64,000 bases of DNA from Ignavibacteriota bacterium (lineage in GTDB: Bacteria > Bacteroidota > Ignavibacteria > UBA10030 > SZUA-254): the NCBI GenBank assembly GCA_016212665.1, contig JACREZ010000016.1:62001-126000 (forward strand), given 5' to 3'. Both the position numbers and the translations under genes were made by a program. This document shows, in pieces, positions 9,941 through 22,700 of this stretch. Each line of letters opens with the position of its first letter. Position 1 is the stretch's first letter. The notes under the pieces are model-generated. The model searched no databases and was not told where the DNA came from. It saw only the letters and a program-made list of their open reading frames with translations.

Positions 9941-11500
9941 ATGTATCGTTTAGTTATTTTTTTGATTTCTCTTAGTTGCCTCATCGCGATTGTCGGGTTG
10001 ACGGTTGCACAGGCACAGAATGTTACCACGTCGGTTCAGGGCGTCTTGCGTGACCCGCAAGGTCGTTCGGTTGATGACGGAACGTATGAACTGTTGTTCA
10101 AACTCTACACGCAAGCCGCCGGCGGCACCGCGCTCTGGCAAGAAACGCAATCGAATGTTTCTGTTTCCCATGGCGTTTTCTCCGTGAAGTTGGGCGCGAT
10201 CAATCCCATCTCGAATCTGAGTGCGACGCAAACATATTATCTCGGCGTAACGGCACCGGGCGCGGGCGAGTTATTACCCCGTGTAGAATTAACCAAAACA
10301 TTTGCCGCGAACACCGCTGCTTCTGTTACAGGGCTGACCAATGTTGTTCCCTCTGACGGGAATGTTGGAATCGGCACGCTCACTCCCGTTTCCAAATTAG
10401 AAGTGTTGGGGGATGTCAAGATTAGTTCAGGCGGCAAACTCTATTTCCCCGATAATACATTTCTTGCCAGCGCACAAAGTGGAACGGCAGAACAAGTAAC
10501 CGCCTCCGGCGATGCAAATGTTATTGCTGATAATGATAACAATGGAACAGGTAGCATTGTGATGACAACCGGTACAACAGAAAGGATGCGTATTTCAAAT
10601 ACAGGAAACGTTGGCATCGGGACGTTGAGTCCGGCGCAGCGATTGGAAGTTTCAAACGGGAACCTGAGAATTAACGGCGATGGGAACGGTGCATCTGGTA
10701 TTACAGGAACACTCCAAATCACTTCGAGCAATTCGAATAAACCGTATATGAATATTACGAACGCCGGAAATGCCGCGCTACTGCTTGGCGCAGATGCAGA
10801 TGCCGCTATTATTGGTTGGGATGTGAACGCACAGGATTTAGTTTTCCGAAGTAATGTAACATGGAACGCGTTTCCAAATACCGGAAACATTGCGATGACA
10901 ATTAAAGGAAGTAATGGTAATGTAGGTATCGGAACGACAACTCCCGGAGAAAAACTTGAAGTTGCCGGAAGTGTAAAAGTCCATGGAACTGATTTCAAAC
11001 TTGGAACGAATGACGGTCGTCCGATTGGAAACAGACCGAATCAAAGAGCATTGGTTCATGACACCGAAGATAGGTTGATAATTAATTATGGTGCTGATTT
11101 TGAAGGCGGAACCTATATTGATGGAAACGTTGGAATACAAACGAATTCCAATGAACCTCTCAAAGTTGTGAACGCATGGTGTGATGGGTGGTGGTGGAGA
11201 GATGCTTCAGATAGAATTTTGAAAAACGATATTCAAGACATGAGTAAATACGGTCTCAGCACGGTAATGAAAATGCGTCCCGTTTCCTATACATATAAGA
11301 ACGATGAAAAGAAAGAACCGCAAATCGGTTTCATCGCACAGGAAATGAAAGAAGTTGTACCGGAAGTGGTGAGCGGTGAAGAAGGTTCGATGGGAATGTC
11401 GTACGGAAATCTTACGGCGGTACTTGTCAATGCAATAAAAGAACAGCAGAAACAAATCGAAGAGTTGAAGGCGGAAATTCAAGAACTGAAGAACAAGTAA
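9941..11500 (+). CDS. Secreted tail-fibre-like protein with C-terminal S74 intramolecular chaperone domain
   Basis: 519 residues with a signal peptide (1-25, ending AQAQ). The middle carries several GNVGIGTxTPxxKLEV repeats (near 143, 223 and 326), the pattern of trimeric beta-helical fibres. The C-terminus has the endosialidase-chaperone (peptidase S74) signature: ASDRILKNDI near 424, then IGFIAQEMKEVVPEVV, then a coiled coil (IKEQQKQIEELKAEIQELKNK). Family knowledge: this domain trimerises the fibre and then cleaves itself off. No phage genes are nearby, so it is more likely a bacterial surface fibre than prophage debris. It sits 50 bp before the 2364-residue surface protein and may share its transcript. 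AGAAAGG precedes the ATG. Confidence 0.85.
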   Translation: MYRLVIFLISLSCLIAIVGLTVAQAQNVTTSVQGVLRDPQGRSVDDGTYELLFKLYTQAAGGTALWQETQSNVSVSHGVFSVKLGAINPISNLSATQTYYLGVTAPGAGELLPRVELTKTFAANTAASVTGLTNVVPSDGNVGIGTLTPVSKLEVLGDVKISSGGKLYFPDNTFLASAQSGTAEQVTASGDANVIADNDNNGTGSIVMTTGTTERMRISNTGNVGIGTLSPAQRLEVSNGNLRINGDGNGASGITGTLQITSSNSNKPYMNITNAGNAALLLGADADAAIIGWDVNAQDLVFRSNVTWNAFPNTGNIAMTIKGSNGNVGIGTTTPGEKLEVAGSVKVHGTDFKLGTNDGRPIGNRPNQRALVHDTEDRLIINYGADFEGGTYIDGNVGIQTNSNEPLKVVNAWCDGWWWRDASDRILKNDIQDMSKYGLSTVMKMRPVSYTYKNDEKKEPQIGFIAQEMKEVVPEVVSGEEGSMGMSYGNLTAVLVNAIKEQQKQIEELKAEIQELKNK

Positions 11501-11550
11501 CGAGCAATCTTGAATAACTACATACTACTAACTTCAAGACAGGAATCACT

Positions 11551-14500
11551 ATGAAAAACAAGAATAAGTTTTTGCAGTGGATGAACGCTCGACTATTATT
11601 CGGTTCCTTACAGTGTTGTCTCGGATTCTTCCTGGTTCTCACCTTTCTTTTTCCAAGGAATTCGACTGCACAATTATGCGACCCGAAATTCAGCGTTTCC
11701 AATCCAACCATATCCAACGGCGGCGCAAGCAAGATGCTCAACGATGACTATCAACTCGCGCTTACCATCGGACAATTTGTAACAGACACGGCGCGAAACG
11801 GTACATCGAAAAGCATTGCCTATGGTTTTTGGGGAACCATGCGCACCGAACCGCAGCCGCCGAATATCCGTGCAAGCGACGGCGACTTCGTTGACCATGT
11901 CGAAGTGCTGTTCGAGATTGTCCGGGACCCCATCGGTCCTCCCGTTACGGGAGAGACGATGAACCTGTACAGGAACAATGTCTTTCTTGCAACGCTTCCT
12001 GTTACGCAAACCGGCTACTCCGACTACAACACACAGCCGGGATATTTGTACAACTATGAACTCGTCGTCACCAATCGTTACGGGGCAAGCCGCAGAGGGA
12101 GCGATGTCGGTTTTGTCAATCCGAACGGAATAGTGACGGGACGAATTCAAACATCAATCCTCAAACCGGTTGATGAAGTGGAAGTGCGATTGTCTCCCAC
12201 GCTCGGTTCTTCGCTCGGCTTTAACGGAACGAGCGACAGGATAGTTCTCACCGACAGCGCATACAATAATCTTTCATCGGGGACGATTGAACTGTGGGTG
12301 TACCTCGGTGAATATCAAAGCGGAACGCTCATTGCCAAGCAACACAAAGGCGGAGCGGCAAGCGGCGTTCTCTCCATAGGAAGTTATGCGGATGTGAACG
12401 GACAATTGCAATCCGGGAACGAGGGCTTTCTCTATTTCCACGGACACAACGGTGTTCCCGCCGCGGCGACTGTGAGCAATCTGAAGCTGAATAAATGGAC
12501 ACACATCGCCGTTACTTTCTCCACAACTGAATGTCGCTTCTATATTAATGGCGGATTGAACAACGTGGTGAGCGGCAATTATTCCATTCCGGATGATGTG
12601 CAACCGCTCGACCAAACAATTGTCAGAACGAACATCGGAAACTGGGAAGGGAAGAATAATTATTTCAAAGGGTATATGGATGATTTCCGGATTTGGAATA
12701 CTATCCGTCCGCAAAAGACGATTCAGCAAAACATGAAACGAACGATGGGCGGTGATGAAGGCGGATTAGTCGCGTACTGGAAATTTGATGAAGGCGCAGG
12801 AACGAAGGCGTATGATTTATCGGTGAACAGGAACAAAGGAGAAATCTGCGGCGGCACATTTTCTTCGTTGTTCAAAGCACCGATTTATACAAGCGCGCTT
12901 TCCGATACGAACGGAAATTATTCCATCAAAGGAATTAATTACGGAAACGGAACAACGTTCTCGGCAATTCCTTCTAAGGAAACAATCATCGGACGCGCAT
13001 TAGACCTTGATGGAGTGGATGACGAACTTTCAGCTCCTCCTGTCGGCGACACAGGTTTTTCACGCGGAACAATTGAAGCATGGATTTACCTGAACAGCAA
13101 CGACGACGAACCGATTATTAATCTCAGGGTAGATGATGCAGTGACGAAGGGAATATTTTCTGTTGTGAATGGAAAGTTGCAGTTTACTTCCCAAGCCGGA
13201 ACGACTGCTGAAAACGCGGCGACGTTCACGATGCAGGAATGGCATCATGTCGCGGTAACGTTTGATGAAAACGGTGTGCAGTTTTACGTTGATGGAGAAA
13301 CCGGCTCAACAGTGAGTGGAAATTTTTCAATTGACGGCTCGAAAGATTTGGGAACGTTCACGCGAATCGCTTCGCTCGGAACAAGGTTCTTCAATGGAAG
13401 AATGGATGAACTCCGCGTGTGGAATGTCGTTCGCACACAGCAACAAATTCAGGCGAACATGAACGCGCCCATCGAAGGGCAACTCGCGGAACTCATCGCG
13501 TATTGGAAACTGAATGAAGGAGGCGGCAATACCGCAAGCGATGAATCGTTCAATACATACACCGCAATCATCGAGAATGCAGATAGTACGGTCTGGACAG
13601 ATGAAATTCCGATTGAAGAAAAATTCGCTCACACATTTGCACCGGAAAGCAGAAGCGTTGCTCTTTCCCCGTCAAGTTCGCTCGTGAACGGAATAGACTT
13701 CACGGATAACTCGACGCTTTCGTTCACCGGCTTTGTGAAGTATGAAGGAACGAATTGCTTCGCCGAAGGGGTGGAAATTCTTATGGACGGAATATCAACT
13801 TCGCCCCAAACGTTTACCGGGAAGGACGGAAAGTTTATTATCGAGTTTGAACCCGGCTCAACACACAAAATCTATCCGAGATATAAAGAGCATAATTTCC
13901 TGCCGGCGTTTCTTGAGGTGAAGAACATCAAGCAACCGATTTTCTACACGCGTCCGTTTCTCAATCTGGAAAAACGAACCATCGAAGGATTCGTTGCGGG
14001 CGGAACGTGTAAACTTCCTATCGGAGTTTCGGAAGTGGAGATTGTCAGTGTGAACGGATGCATCAATGCTGTCGTTCAGACTGACCCGTTGAGCGGATAC
14101 TACGTTGCAGGGAACTTACCTCCCATCAATTACAATGTATTTGTGCATCATCCGAATCCGGCAATTGCGTTTGATGGTGAACAGGTAAGCGTCGTTGATA
14201 GCAACATGGCGCACGATTTCATTTACCGCGCGCCGCTGGAAGTTCGCATCGAAAATATTCCGACAAACAATTGCGGCATGAAAGCAATTGATGAAGGAAA
14301 GAAAAAACTTGTTACATACAAAGTGTTTGAAACGTATGTGAACGGAGCTGAAATCAATGAGTGTCCGTTGGCAAGCGGCTTGGTTATCGTCATTGATAAT
14401 CTAGGAAACATTCTCCGCACCGATACGCTCGAAATCGTTGCGGGCATCGCGAAAGATACAATCAAAGGCGGTACGCCCAACATTCTCAGCGGCGGCGACC

Positions 14501-17500
14501 ATCCATATCAGAAAAATTTACAGGTGATTGCCATAGACGAATTGAACCGTCAGGTCTCATCGGAAGAGTGGTTGTACGTGTTCGGGGATAAAGCGAGACC
14601 GAATTTCTTCACGACAAAAACACCGCAAATTCCACTCTGGATTCTCCACGACCCGCCGGGAGACGAGAGTTACAGTTTCCTCACGCAAGACCAAACGATG
14701 ACGAGTTCAATTAGTTTTTCCGCCGGGCGGGAAGAACTAAATGGCGGGTATGCCTCTGTTCACCTGGGCCCGAAAATTACAACATCCATCGGATTTATAG
14801 CAGAAACGGAACTCGAAGTTCAGGTCATTGCCGATTTCAATACAACAATATCGAACTCAATTCGACAAACATCTTCCACCGAGCAAACGTGGACAATGAC
14901 AACTTCACAAACATTTTCCACTTCCGATAACGATGCCATTGTTGGCGGCGGCGGTGATGTATTCGTTGGAGGTGCGATGAATATGTTGTATGGTATTGCC
15001 GATATTCTTTCGCTCGATTCATTATGTCAGCCCGTTCTTACGTCCGATGCGATATTTATTCCTCAGGATTTTGCCACGACGTACATCTATACAGAAAGTC
15101 ATATTCTGAACACGGTGATTCCTTCTCTGTATTTCCTTGGCGATACAACTTCCGCGCGGATGTGGGAGAAGGTCCTTCAAAATAATAACAACGCGAAAGC
15201 ACAAGCACAGTTCATCAGGAACATCTCGTTCAGCGCGGGCGCGCCGTATGATAATTCGGAAATGACGGAACGTTCGATTACGCAAACGCTCGAAATGGAA
15301 ATGAATTTCAATGAAGAATATGCCGTCGCGCTGGGATTCAAAATCAATGAAGTCGGAGTTGAAGGCGGTTACAACTGTGCAATTCAAACAACAACCGGTT
15401 CTTCTCAGTCTTCGTCTCAATCGAATGTGCAAACAACCGGCTATCATCTGGGCGATGATGATGCGGGAGATTATTTCACTGTGAACGTGAAGAAAGACCC
15501 AATTTATGGAACGCCGGTCTTTCAAGCGGTCTCCGGAGCGAGCAGTTGTCCGTGGGAAGAAAACACAGTGCCGCGTGAAGGAGTGGCAATCAATGTTTCG
15601 CCCAACATGCAAATCAATGTTCCTCCGGATGAACCTGCTGTCTTTACATTATCACTCGGCAACACAAGTCCGACAGGTGAAGATGCAACGTATAACATCA
15701 AAGTTGTTCAGGCAAGTAATCCTGATGGAGCGGTGATCGCGGTGAACGGAGTTATCATTGAGGATTTCCTCGCGATTGATATTCCTGCCGGAATGCAAGT
15801 ACCGGTGACGATGACGGTGATGCGAGGTCCGGTTGAGTATAATTATGACGGATTGGAAATCATGCTCACCTCTGCGTGCGATGAACAAATCTTCGCAATG
15901 TCATCGTTCTCTGTCCACTACGAAGTGCCATGCAGTGAAGTGCAAATGGCGGCGCCGACAAACAACTGGTTGGTGACTTCCGAGAATCCTGATTCCATCT
16001 ATGTAACGTTGAATGGATACGACAGGTTGAATCCTGATTTTCAGGACATTCGTTTTCAATATCGTATCGTTCCAAGTGCGTTGAATACATTTGGCGTGTT
16101 GATGGACGGAAACAAACTGATGATCAATCCCGATTTGTATGAGAAAGTTGGAACGCCGATCAAACCACCAAAAGAAAATATTGTTCAGAGCGATGGAACA
16201 ATTACCGGGCTGTTAGATAATCCGTGGATAAACGCACGGGTAATTCCGAAAGCCGAACTGCCGACTGACCAAAACTATATGACATTTATCTGGGTTGTTA
16301 CGCCCGATGTTGTCATGGATGGCGTGTATGAAATCAGGGCAATCTCGACCTGCTTTGCTCAGTCAATCAACGGCTCGTCTGCAATTATTCGCGGGCGCAT
16401 TGACAGAACTCCGCCATCGCTTCTCGGCTCGACAGAACCTGTGGATGGTGTTCTTGGTCCCGATGACCAAATCATCGCTCGCTTCAATGAGAACATTGAT
16501 TGCGCTGCATTGCATCCGTTGTTGAATGTTCATCTCATCAATTCAGGAACGGGCTTGGAGATTGATAAGACGATTAGTTGTCTCAATAACACAGTCATCG
16601 TCACACCGAATGTCCAAAATCGTTTCCTCGAAAATCAAGTGTTGAAATTATCCTTCACCGATGATGGAAGTTCGCCCGCGTCTGCCGTTCGTGATGTGTA
16701 TGGAAATCGCATTCCGAATTCACTCAATTATGAATTCTACGTTGATAGAAATTCGATGCGATGGAGCGACCCGACATTCCAAACGATTGCAAACGAAGGG
16801 CAACCGATTACTTTCACGCGGCAAATCCTGAACATCGGAACATTCGCACAAAGTTATACGCTTGATGGTCTTCCATCATGGTTGACGGCAACTCCGGTGA
16901 ACGCAATCATTCCCGCCGGATTCACACAGGAAGTAACGTTTACTATCAGCCCGCAACTGACAGGCGGTTTCTACAAAGACACAATCTTTGCAAGCACGGC
17001 AAACGGCGAAGAAGATTTATTGCTCAACTTCAGATTGCTCTGTGCGACGCCTGCGTGGTCAGTCAATCATGCGAATTATCAGTACTCGATGAATGTTGAT
17101 GCACGGTTGTTTGTTGATGGAGAAGTATCAACGGACGGATACGATATGGTTGCGGCATTTGTCGGAAGCGAAGTACGCGGCGTTGGAAATGTTGCGTATG
17201 TTCCCGCTGCTACTGACTCGGAAAAATATCAGGTGTTCCTGACAATCTACAGTAATACAACACAGGGGGAACAACTCACATTCAAAGTGTGGGATGCTTC
17301 TACTTGTCGCGAACTGGGATTTGTCGAAGAAGCATATTCATTTTTGGCAGATGCGGTGTATGGGAGACCGGACAATCCGGTTCGGCTCACGGCGACAAGT
17401 CAGGTTGCTCAAAAACTTCCGTTGAATCAGGGATGGACGTGGTTCTCTCTCAATCTTCAGGCATCGAACATGGGAGTGAATTCACTGCTCAATTCCGTTG

Positions 17501-18645
17501 CGCCGACAACGAACGACATCATCAAAAGTCAAACATCGTTCAGTCAGTACGCGCAAGGGTTGGGTTGGGTCGGTACGTTGAGTACGCTCAATACGAAATC
17601 CATGTATCAGGCGAAACTCTCGGCGGCAGATACGATTGACTACATCGGTTATCCTTTGAATCTGTTCGCAAGCACTATTCCCGTTGTGCAAGGATGGAAC
17701 TGGATTGCGTATCAACCGCAGACCGGTTACGAAGTCAATCATGCGCTGTCGCAACTGCATCCGCTCAATGGAAATCTGATTAAGAGTCAGACAGCGTACG
17801 CGATGTATGTCGCGGGGTATGGTTGGGTTGGAAGTCTTACGTTCATGAGCCCGAAGCAGGGATTCCTGTACAAGTCGTTGAATGCTGATTCATTGATGTA
17901 TCCTCCGCCGGCTGTTGCTTCGAAAATTTCTCCTCAACAATCGGAGAAAGAATTTGTTCCGCTTGCAATGAACGGCTGGACATACGACCCGTATCAATTC
18001 CAGTTCAATATGCCGGTGACCGGTGTTGTGCAAAAAGATGAAACGGAAATTTCTGATAATGAAGACCTTGTTGGTGCGTTTGTGAACGGAGAGTGCCGCG
18101 GCGTTGCACAAGCGTTGTACATCGAACCGATGAACAAACATATGTTCTTCATGCTTGTGTACAGCAATATTTCATCGGGCGAAACAATCGAGTTCCGCTT
18201 CCTTGATGCGAGCAACGGAACTACCTACGCACTGGCAGAAGAACTTCCGTTCTCGCAGGATGGAATGGTTGGAACGGTGAGTTCTCCGTTTGTCTGGAAA
18301 GTATCTCATCCGCTTGCTGTTAGTAACGGGAAAGAATTGCCATCGGAATTCGGACTGAGTCAGAACTATCCCAATCCATTTAACCCGACGACAGTTATCA
18401 GTTATCAGTTACCGGTTGATTCGTGGGTGACGCTGAAAGTGTATAACGTGCTTGGCGAGGAAGTTGCGACGCTTGTTGACGGGTTACAGGTTGCAGGTTA
18501 CCGGTATCATGAATGGAATGCGACGAGTAGTAACGGACAGCCGCTTCCGTCGGGAATATATTTCTATAAGATGACTGCCGGGGGTCTTTCGAATACGTTC
18601 ACTCCAACATATTCGGAAACAAGGAAACTTATGTTATTGAGGTAG
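11551..18645 (+). CDS. Giant T9SS-exported surface protein with two LamG domains
   Basis: 2364 residues; ATG preceded by AGGA. A signal peptide (about 15-41, ending STAQ) is followed by a region seen in many T9SS proteins ([17 protein letters not shown]), a fibronectin-like segment (105-190), LamG/concanavalin-like domain 1 (about 220-410) and 2 (about 470-660). From residue 729 it is collinear with the protein at the window start: DPPGD near 1035, SCPWE near 1332, [10 protein letters not shown] near 1355, Big_5-like Ig (about 1615), BACON-like (about 1735), WSVNP module (1836), two [15 protein letters not shown] repeats (about 1950-2110), a second WSVNP module (2143), and a YPNPFNP sorting domain from about 2272. 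LamG domains bind glycans or proteins, so adhesion or polymer binding is a reasonable inference; no catalytic motif is visible. Confidence 0.92.
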   Translation: MKNKNKFLQWMNARLLFGSLQCCLGFFLVLTFLFPRNSTAQLCDPKFSVSNPTISNGGASKMLNDDYQLALTIGQFVTDTARNGTSKSIAYGFWGTMRTEPQPPNIRASDGDFVDHVEVLFEIVRDPIGPPVTGETMNLYRNNVFLATLPVTQTGYSDYNTQPGYLYNYELVVTNRYGASRRGSDVGFVNPNGIVTGRIQTSILKPVDEVEVRLSPTLGSSLGFNGTSDRIVLTDSAYNNLSSGTIELWVYLGEYQSGTLIAKQHKGGAASGVLSIGSYADVNGQLQSGNEGFLYFHGHNGVPAAATVSNLKLNKWTHIAVTFSTTECRFYINGGLNNVVSGNYSIPDDVQPLDQTIVRTNIGNWEGKNNYFKGYMDDFRIWNTIRPQKTIQQNMKRTMGGDEGGLVAYWKFDEGAGTKAYDLSVNRNKGEICGGTFSSLFKAPIYTSALSDTNGNYSIKGINYGNGTTFSAIPSKETIIGRALDLDGVDDELSAPPVGDTGFSRGTIEAWIYLNSNDDEPIINLRVDDAVTKGIFSVVNGKLQFTSQAGTTAENAATFTMQEWHHVAVTFDENGVQFYVDGETGSTVSGNFSIDGSKDLGTFTRIASLGTRFFNGRMDELRVWNVVRTQQQIQANMNAPIEGQLAELIAYWKLNEGGGNTASDESFNTYTAIIENADSTVWTDEIPIEEKFAHTFAPESRSVALSPSSSLVNGIDFTDNSTLSFTGFVKYEGTNCFAEGVEILMDGISTSPQTFTGKDGKFIIEFEPGSTHKIYPRYKEHNFLPAFLEVKNIKQPIFYTRPFLNLEKRTIEGFVAGGTCKLPIGVSEVEIVSVNGCINAVVQTDPLSGYYVAGNLPPINYNVFVHHPNPAIAFDGEQVSVVDSNMAHDFIYRAPLEVRIENIPTNNCGMKAIDEGKKKLVTYKVFETYVNGAEINECPLASGLVIVIDNLGNILRTDTLEIVAGIAKDTIKGGTPNILSGGDHPYQKNLQVIAIDELNRQVSSEEWLYVFGDKARPNFFTTKTPQIPLWILHDPPGDESYSFLTQDQTMTSSISFSAGREELNGGYASVHLGPKITTSIGFIAETELEVQVIADFNTTISNSIRQTSSTEQTWTMTTSQTFSTSDNDAIVGGGGDVFVGGAMNMLYGIADILSLDSLCQPVLTSDAIFIPQDFATTYIYTESHILNTVIPSLYFLGDTTSARMWEKVLQNNNNAKAQAQFIRNISFSAGAPYDNSEMTERSITQTLEMEMNFNEEYAVALGFKINEVGVEGGYNCAIQTTTGSSQSSSQSNVQTTGYHLGDDDAGDYFTVNVKKDPIYGTPVFQAVSGASSCPWEENTVPREGVAINVSPNMQINVPPDEPAVFTLSLGNTSPTGEDATYNIKVVQASNPDGAVIAVNGVIIEDFLAIDIPAGMQVPVTMTVMRGPVEYNYDGLEIMLTSACDEQIFAMSSFSVHYEVPCSEVQMAAPTNNWLVTSENPDSIYVTLNGYDRLNPDFQDIRFQYRIVPSALNTFGVLMDGNKLMINPDLYEKVGTPIKPPKENIVQSDGTITGLLDNPWINARVIPKAELPTDQNYMTFIWVVTPDVVMDGVYEIRAISTCFAQSINGSSAIIRGRIDRTPPSLLGSTEPVDGVLGPDDQIIARFNENIDCAALHPLLNVHLINSGTGLEIDKTISCLNNTVIVTPNVQNRFLENQVLKLSFTDDGSSPASAVRDVYGNRIPNSLNYEFYVDRNSMRWSDPTFQTIANEGQPITFTRQILNIGTFAQSYTLDGLPSWLTATPVNAIIPAGFTQEVTFTISPQLTGGFYKDTIFASTANGEEDLLLNFRLLCATPAWSVNHANYQYSMNVDARLFVDGEVSTDGYDMVAAFVGSEVRGVGNVAYVPAATDSEKYQVFLTIYSNTTQGEQLTFKVWDASTCRELGFVEEAYSFLADAVYGRPDNPVRLTATSQVAQKLPLNQGWTWFSLNLQASNMGVNSLLNSVAPTTNDIIKSQTSFSQYAQGLGWVGTLSTLNTKSMYQAKLSAADTIDYIGYPLNLFASTIPVVQGWNWIAYQPQTGYEVNHALSQLHPLNGNLIKSQTAYAMYVAGYGWVGSLTFMSPKQGFLYKSLNADSLMYPPPAVASKISPQQSEKEFVPLAMNGWTYDPYQFQFNMPVTGVVQKDETEISDNEDLVGAFVNGECRGVAQALYIEPMNKHMFFMLVYSNISSGETIEFRFLDASNGTTYALAEELPFSQDGMVGTVSSPFVWKVSHPLAVSNGKELPSEFGLSQNYPNPFNPTTVISYQLPVDSWVTLKVYNVLGEEVATLVDGLQVAGYRYHEWNATSSNGQPLPSGIYFYKMTAGGLSNTFTPTYSETRKLMLLR
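18391..18420. repeat. Word-like repeat inside the T9SS sorting-domain coding sequence (copy 2)
   Basis: Right after YPNPFNPTT the DNA reads as tandem GTTATCA units (AGTTATCAGTTATCAG, then TTACCGG). It is translated as [10 protein letters not shown]. It lies at the same protein position as the other four copies. Confidence 0.75.
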
Positions 18646-18660
18646 AAAAGAGAATTCATC

Positions 18661-18690
18661 GGGGCGGTGGGTTATACAACTCACTGCCCC
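18661..18690 (+). terminator. Probable terminator after the 2364-residue protein gene
   Basis: A 13-bp stem, GGGGCGGTGGGTT / AACTCACTGCCCC with two G-U pairs, and a 4-base loop start 16 bp after the stop. The following T-tract is weak (GTTTGAT). Confidence 0.65.
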
Positions 18691-18720
18691 GTTTGATAAC
18701 TACATGCTACTACCGAGAAA

Positions 18721-18770
18721 AATACATAGTTTCATGTATTGAAATATCGTCTAAAATTGGGTAAAATTGG
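18721..18770 (+). promoter_or_regulatory. Putative operator/promoter region before the WSVNP gene pair
   Basis: A perfect inverted repeat AATACAT-agtttc-ATGTATT (18721-18740) is followed by two direct copies of TAAAATTGG (18752-18760 and 18762-18770) spaced 10 bp apart, one helical turn. It lies 30-80 bp before the ATG at 18801. A regulator binding site is inferred from symmetry and spacing alone. Confidence 0.4.
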
Positions 18771-18800
18771 ACGTTATAAATCGCCTCAATCATTTTTTAT

Positions 18801-19712
18801 ATGAATAAAACTTCTTCGCGTTTTTCTCTCTTGTTGCTGTTCGGGCTTTTGTTCCTCCTGTTCAGTCAGGAATTGTTGGCGCAGCCACCCTCGTGGTCGG
18901 TTGAGCCGGCTAACTTTCAGTACAACGCGAATGTCACGGCGATTTTTTTGTTGGATGATATCGTGAATGAAGATACGGCGAATGTGCTCGGCGCATTTGT
19001 GAGCAATGAAGTGCGGGGCGTTGCCCGAATCCTGTTCTCCGGCGGAGGGTGGAAATATTTTCTTACCGTCTATTCGAATGCTCTCAGTGGGGACACAGTG
19101 ACGTTTCAAATGTATGTTGCTTCGCTCGATTCGATTCTCACTATCAAAGAAAAAATCAGATTCTTATCCGATTCGCTCTACGGCGACCCGGTCAATCCGG
19201 TGCAGTTACATGGCTCGGCATTGCCTGAACAAAGTTCGCTCTTCCTGCTATTACAAAAAGGATGGAACCTTGTTTCCGTTCCGCTTACAGTAAGTTCGTA
19301 CTTGAAAACATCGCTCTTTCCCACTTCATCCTCCGATGCGTTTTTCTATTTGAATGGCTATCAACCGAAAACTACCTTGAAAAACGGAGAAGGATATTGG
19401 CTGAAGTTTGATGCTGATACATCGGGCAGCGCGCAAACAATTCAGTTGCAAGGGTATCCGAGAAGTTCAGACACGGTTAGTGTTTTCTCAGGTTGGAATA
19501 TCATTGGTTCAATATCTCAATCTGTTTTATCCACACAAGTCGGGACGGTAAATACGACAATCACGTCACCGTTTTATGGTTTTAGTTCCGGCTACCAACA
19601 AGCCGAAACAATTCAACCCGGAAAAAGTTATTGGGTGAAGGTTTCTCAGGAGGGGAAACTTGTTCTGAGTTTAACGACAACCTCAATGCAGGTTAGTTCA
19701 CAAGAAAGGTAA
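18801..19712 (+). CDS. Secreted WSVNP-module protein without a sorting domain
   Basis: 303 residues. The signal peptide (about 8-27) ends LLAQ. One WSVNP module (about 32-135: WSVEPANFQYNANVTA, AFVSNEVRGVAR, YFLTVYSNALSGDTVTF) is followed by two GWNLVSVPL / GWNIIGSI repeats (about 150-295), the same pair of modules found in the two giant proteins. There is no YPNPFNP tail, so it may be periplasmic, or exported with a partner. The next gene starts 3 bp after the stop, indicating one operon. Function unknown. Confidence 0.85.
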   Translation: MNKTSSRFSLLLLFGLLFLLFSQELLAQPPSWSVEPANFQYNANVTAIFLLDDIVNEDTANVLGAFVSNEVRGVARILFSGGGWKYFLTVYSNALSGDTVTFQMYVASLDSILTIKEKIRFLSDSLYGDPVNPVQLHGSALPEQSSLFLLLQKGWNLVSVPLTVSSYLKTSLFPTSSSDAFFYLNGYQPKTTLKNGEGYWLKFDADTSGSAQTIQLQGYPRSSDTVSVFSGWNIIGSISQSVLSTQVGTVNTTITSPFYGFSSGYQQAETIQPGKSYWVKVSQEGKLVLSLTTTSMQVSSQER

Positions 19713-19715
19713 TGT

Positions 19716-22700
19716 ATGATGAAAGTATTGATTCAAACACAATTATTTTTTCTCATTCTCACATCGGTGTTTGCATTTGCGAACCCGCCCGATTGGTCGG
19801 TGAATCCGTCGAACTTCCAGTTTAACAGTACGGTGACGGGCGTGTTGTACGTGAACGATACGCTATCGCAAAGCGGAAATGTCGTCGGTGCGTTTGTCGG
19901 AAATGATGTGCGTGGTGTTGCAACACCGATTCGGGTCGGCGATTCGTGGATGTATTTCATGACGCTCTATTCGAACGCGGCAAGCGGTGAGACGGTTACC
20001 TTCAAAGCATACGTTGCTCATGCTGATATTATTGCCGATGCAAATGAAACGGTTCCGTTCGTTGCAAACTCGATTACCGGTTCGCCTGCGAGTCCGTTTG
20101 AGTGGCATGTCTATTTCAATTACGACTTCGCCCCGGTGTTGAGCGGAATCCCTGACCAAACAATTGAAGTCGGCGGGAGTTTTACAACGTTCGACCTCGA
20201 TGATTATTTGACAACTCATGACAGCGATGACATACTGTGGAGTTATTCAGGTAACAATCAGTTTACAGTTTCTATAACACCGAATCACGTTGTTACCGTA
20301 ACAGCGCCAAATGGATTTACCGGAAGCGAATCTCTCATCTTCACGGCAACTGACAACACCGCACATCAATATGCAGATTCGGACACTGCGGTGTTTACCG
20401 TTTTGCCGTTGGATATTCCGCCGCAGGTGAACGACATTCCGAATCAAACGATTGGACTTGGCGGCGCGTTCAATCAATTCGACCTTGATAATTATCTCAC
20501 GCTTTCTGACGCAGGCGATGTAACGTGGAGTTATCAATTTCAAACAAGCATTGTCGGAACACCCGCTCCGACGTGGTCGGTCAATCCGTCTGCATTTCAA
20601 TTTTCGATGAACATGACAGTGCGTGTTACCTCGCGCGGCAGTTCTGTTTCAGGTACAAATCATATCCTTGCAGGATTTTCCGGCAACGATGTTCGTGGAG
20701 TTACGCAGAGCGTATCGGTTGGTGACGGATATCTTTTCTTTTTGACATTATATGCAAACACTGAGGGGGAAGATATTTCCTTCCGGTTGTATGATGCGGC
20801 GACACAGGAAATTCTTCCTGTGTTTGAGAACGTGAATTTTTTACCGAATGCAGTCGTGGGTGAACCTGCAAATCCGTACCCGCTCTCAGCAGGAAATATT
20901 CTTCTCACGCTGGATGGCAACAATAATATCATAGCAACAGTCGTTGACCCAAATTGGGTGGGAAGCGAACAAGTTCTCTTTACCGCAACGGATGTCGGAA
21001 CGCTTCACTCATATTCGGATTCGGATGCGATGACCTTCACGGTGATGAACGACCACACTCCGTTGGTAAGCGGTATCGCAAACCAAACAATCGAACAAGG
21101 AGAATCTTTCGCTTCGTTTGACCTTGATGATTATTTGTCAGAAAGCGATGGGGAGACCGTGACGTGGAGTGTCACCGGAAATACAAATCTTCAGATTTCC
21201 ATCAATGGAAATAATCAGGTAACAGTTTCATCGAACAATGCAAACTGGTATGGAAGTGAAACGTTGATTTTCAAAGTGCAGGATGATTCTGCCAATGCAT
21301 TCTTTGATACTGATACTGCAACATTCACCATCGAACCGCTTGACCACGCCCCGAACATCACGAACATTCCGAATCAGACCATCGGTTTGTTCGGTTCATT
21401 CCTTCCGTTCGATTTGGATTTCTATTTGCAGGAACAGGACGGCGATGAAGTTGAGTGGTCATTCGATTTTGTTACCAACCCGCGTGGATTCTCTTCGCCG
21501 ACGTGGAGTATTAATCCTGCACAGTACCAATTTTCGATGAACATTACAGCGGAAATTGTCTCGCGCAATCAGACAGTGACGAATGGAAATTATGTTCTCG
21601 GCGCGTTCGTTGGGAACGAACTGCGTGGTGTAACAGAAGCGGTGCAGGCAGGAAGTACGTGGCTGTTTTTTTTGACAACATATTCGAACACAAATGGCGA
21701 GAATGTACATTTCAAATTATATGATGCCGCGTTGCAGGATGTTCTTCCGGTGAAAGAAGAAGTGACGTTCACGCCGAACGGTGTCGTAGGAGAACCGTTA
21801 GTGCCGTACCAAATGAGAGCGGGTAATATTTTGCTTTCGATGAATGCGTCAAACGAAATTACTTTTGAAATCGTGGACACACTCTGGACAGGAAGTGAAA
21901 TGGTTCAGTTTACCGTGAGGGATGCACATCGTTCTCATCATTATACCGATGCGGATTTTGCAACGTACTCAATTCTGCCGGACCACTCACCGGTCGTTAG
22001 CGGAATTCCTGACCAGACAACTGAGCAAGGGCGTCCCTTTGCTTTGTTTGACCTTGATGATTACCTGCAGAAATTTGACGGAGATTCAGTTACATGGGGT
22101 GTAGGGTTCAGCACGAATTATTCGGTGAACATTAACGCTAACAATCAGGTAACAATTACGCCGCGTAACGCTCACTGGATAGGAAATGAGCCGCTTGTTT
22201 TTCAGGTGCGCGATGTTACAACGAACAGACTCTCTGACGTTGATACTGCTCTGTTTACAATTATTCCGTTTGACCATCGCCCGGTGATTTCAACTTCACT
22301 TTCTCAGGAAATCACCCCCTCGATGAACTTCACTTCGTTCGACCTCGATAATTTTTTAACTGAGATGGATGGGGATAACGTAACATGGAACTATTCATTC
22401 AAACCACCCGCACAGACAGACACGCCACCTTCATGGAATATCGTTCCGAGTAATTTTCAATATTCGATGACAATCACCGGAAGTGTTCGTTCACTCAGCA
22501 AAGTTCCTGCAAGCGCGGACAATCTTCTCGCTGTGTTTTCGGGGAACGAACTGCGCGGAGTTACTTCGCCGATGCAAGTAGGTGACTTGTGGTTATATTT
22601 CCTTACAGTGTACGCGAACACAGAAGGGGAACAACTTCGATTTCAATTTTATGATGCTACAACACAACGACTCCTGCCCGTCAAAGAATCGTTGCAATTT

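Noticed and set aside
9941..11500. Prophage remnant, because of the tail-fibre-like S74 protein
   Set aside because: It has a signal peptide and bacterial neighbours. No capsid, tail, integrase or lysis genes are near. S74 proteins with GNVGIGT repeats are also found outside phages.
21667..21675. Eight-T run inside the 1693-residue protein gene as a frameshift hotspot
   Set aside because: The frame continues intact through it, and no alternative frame with coding features follows.
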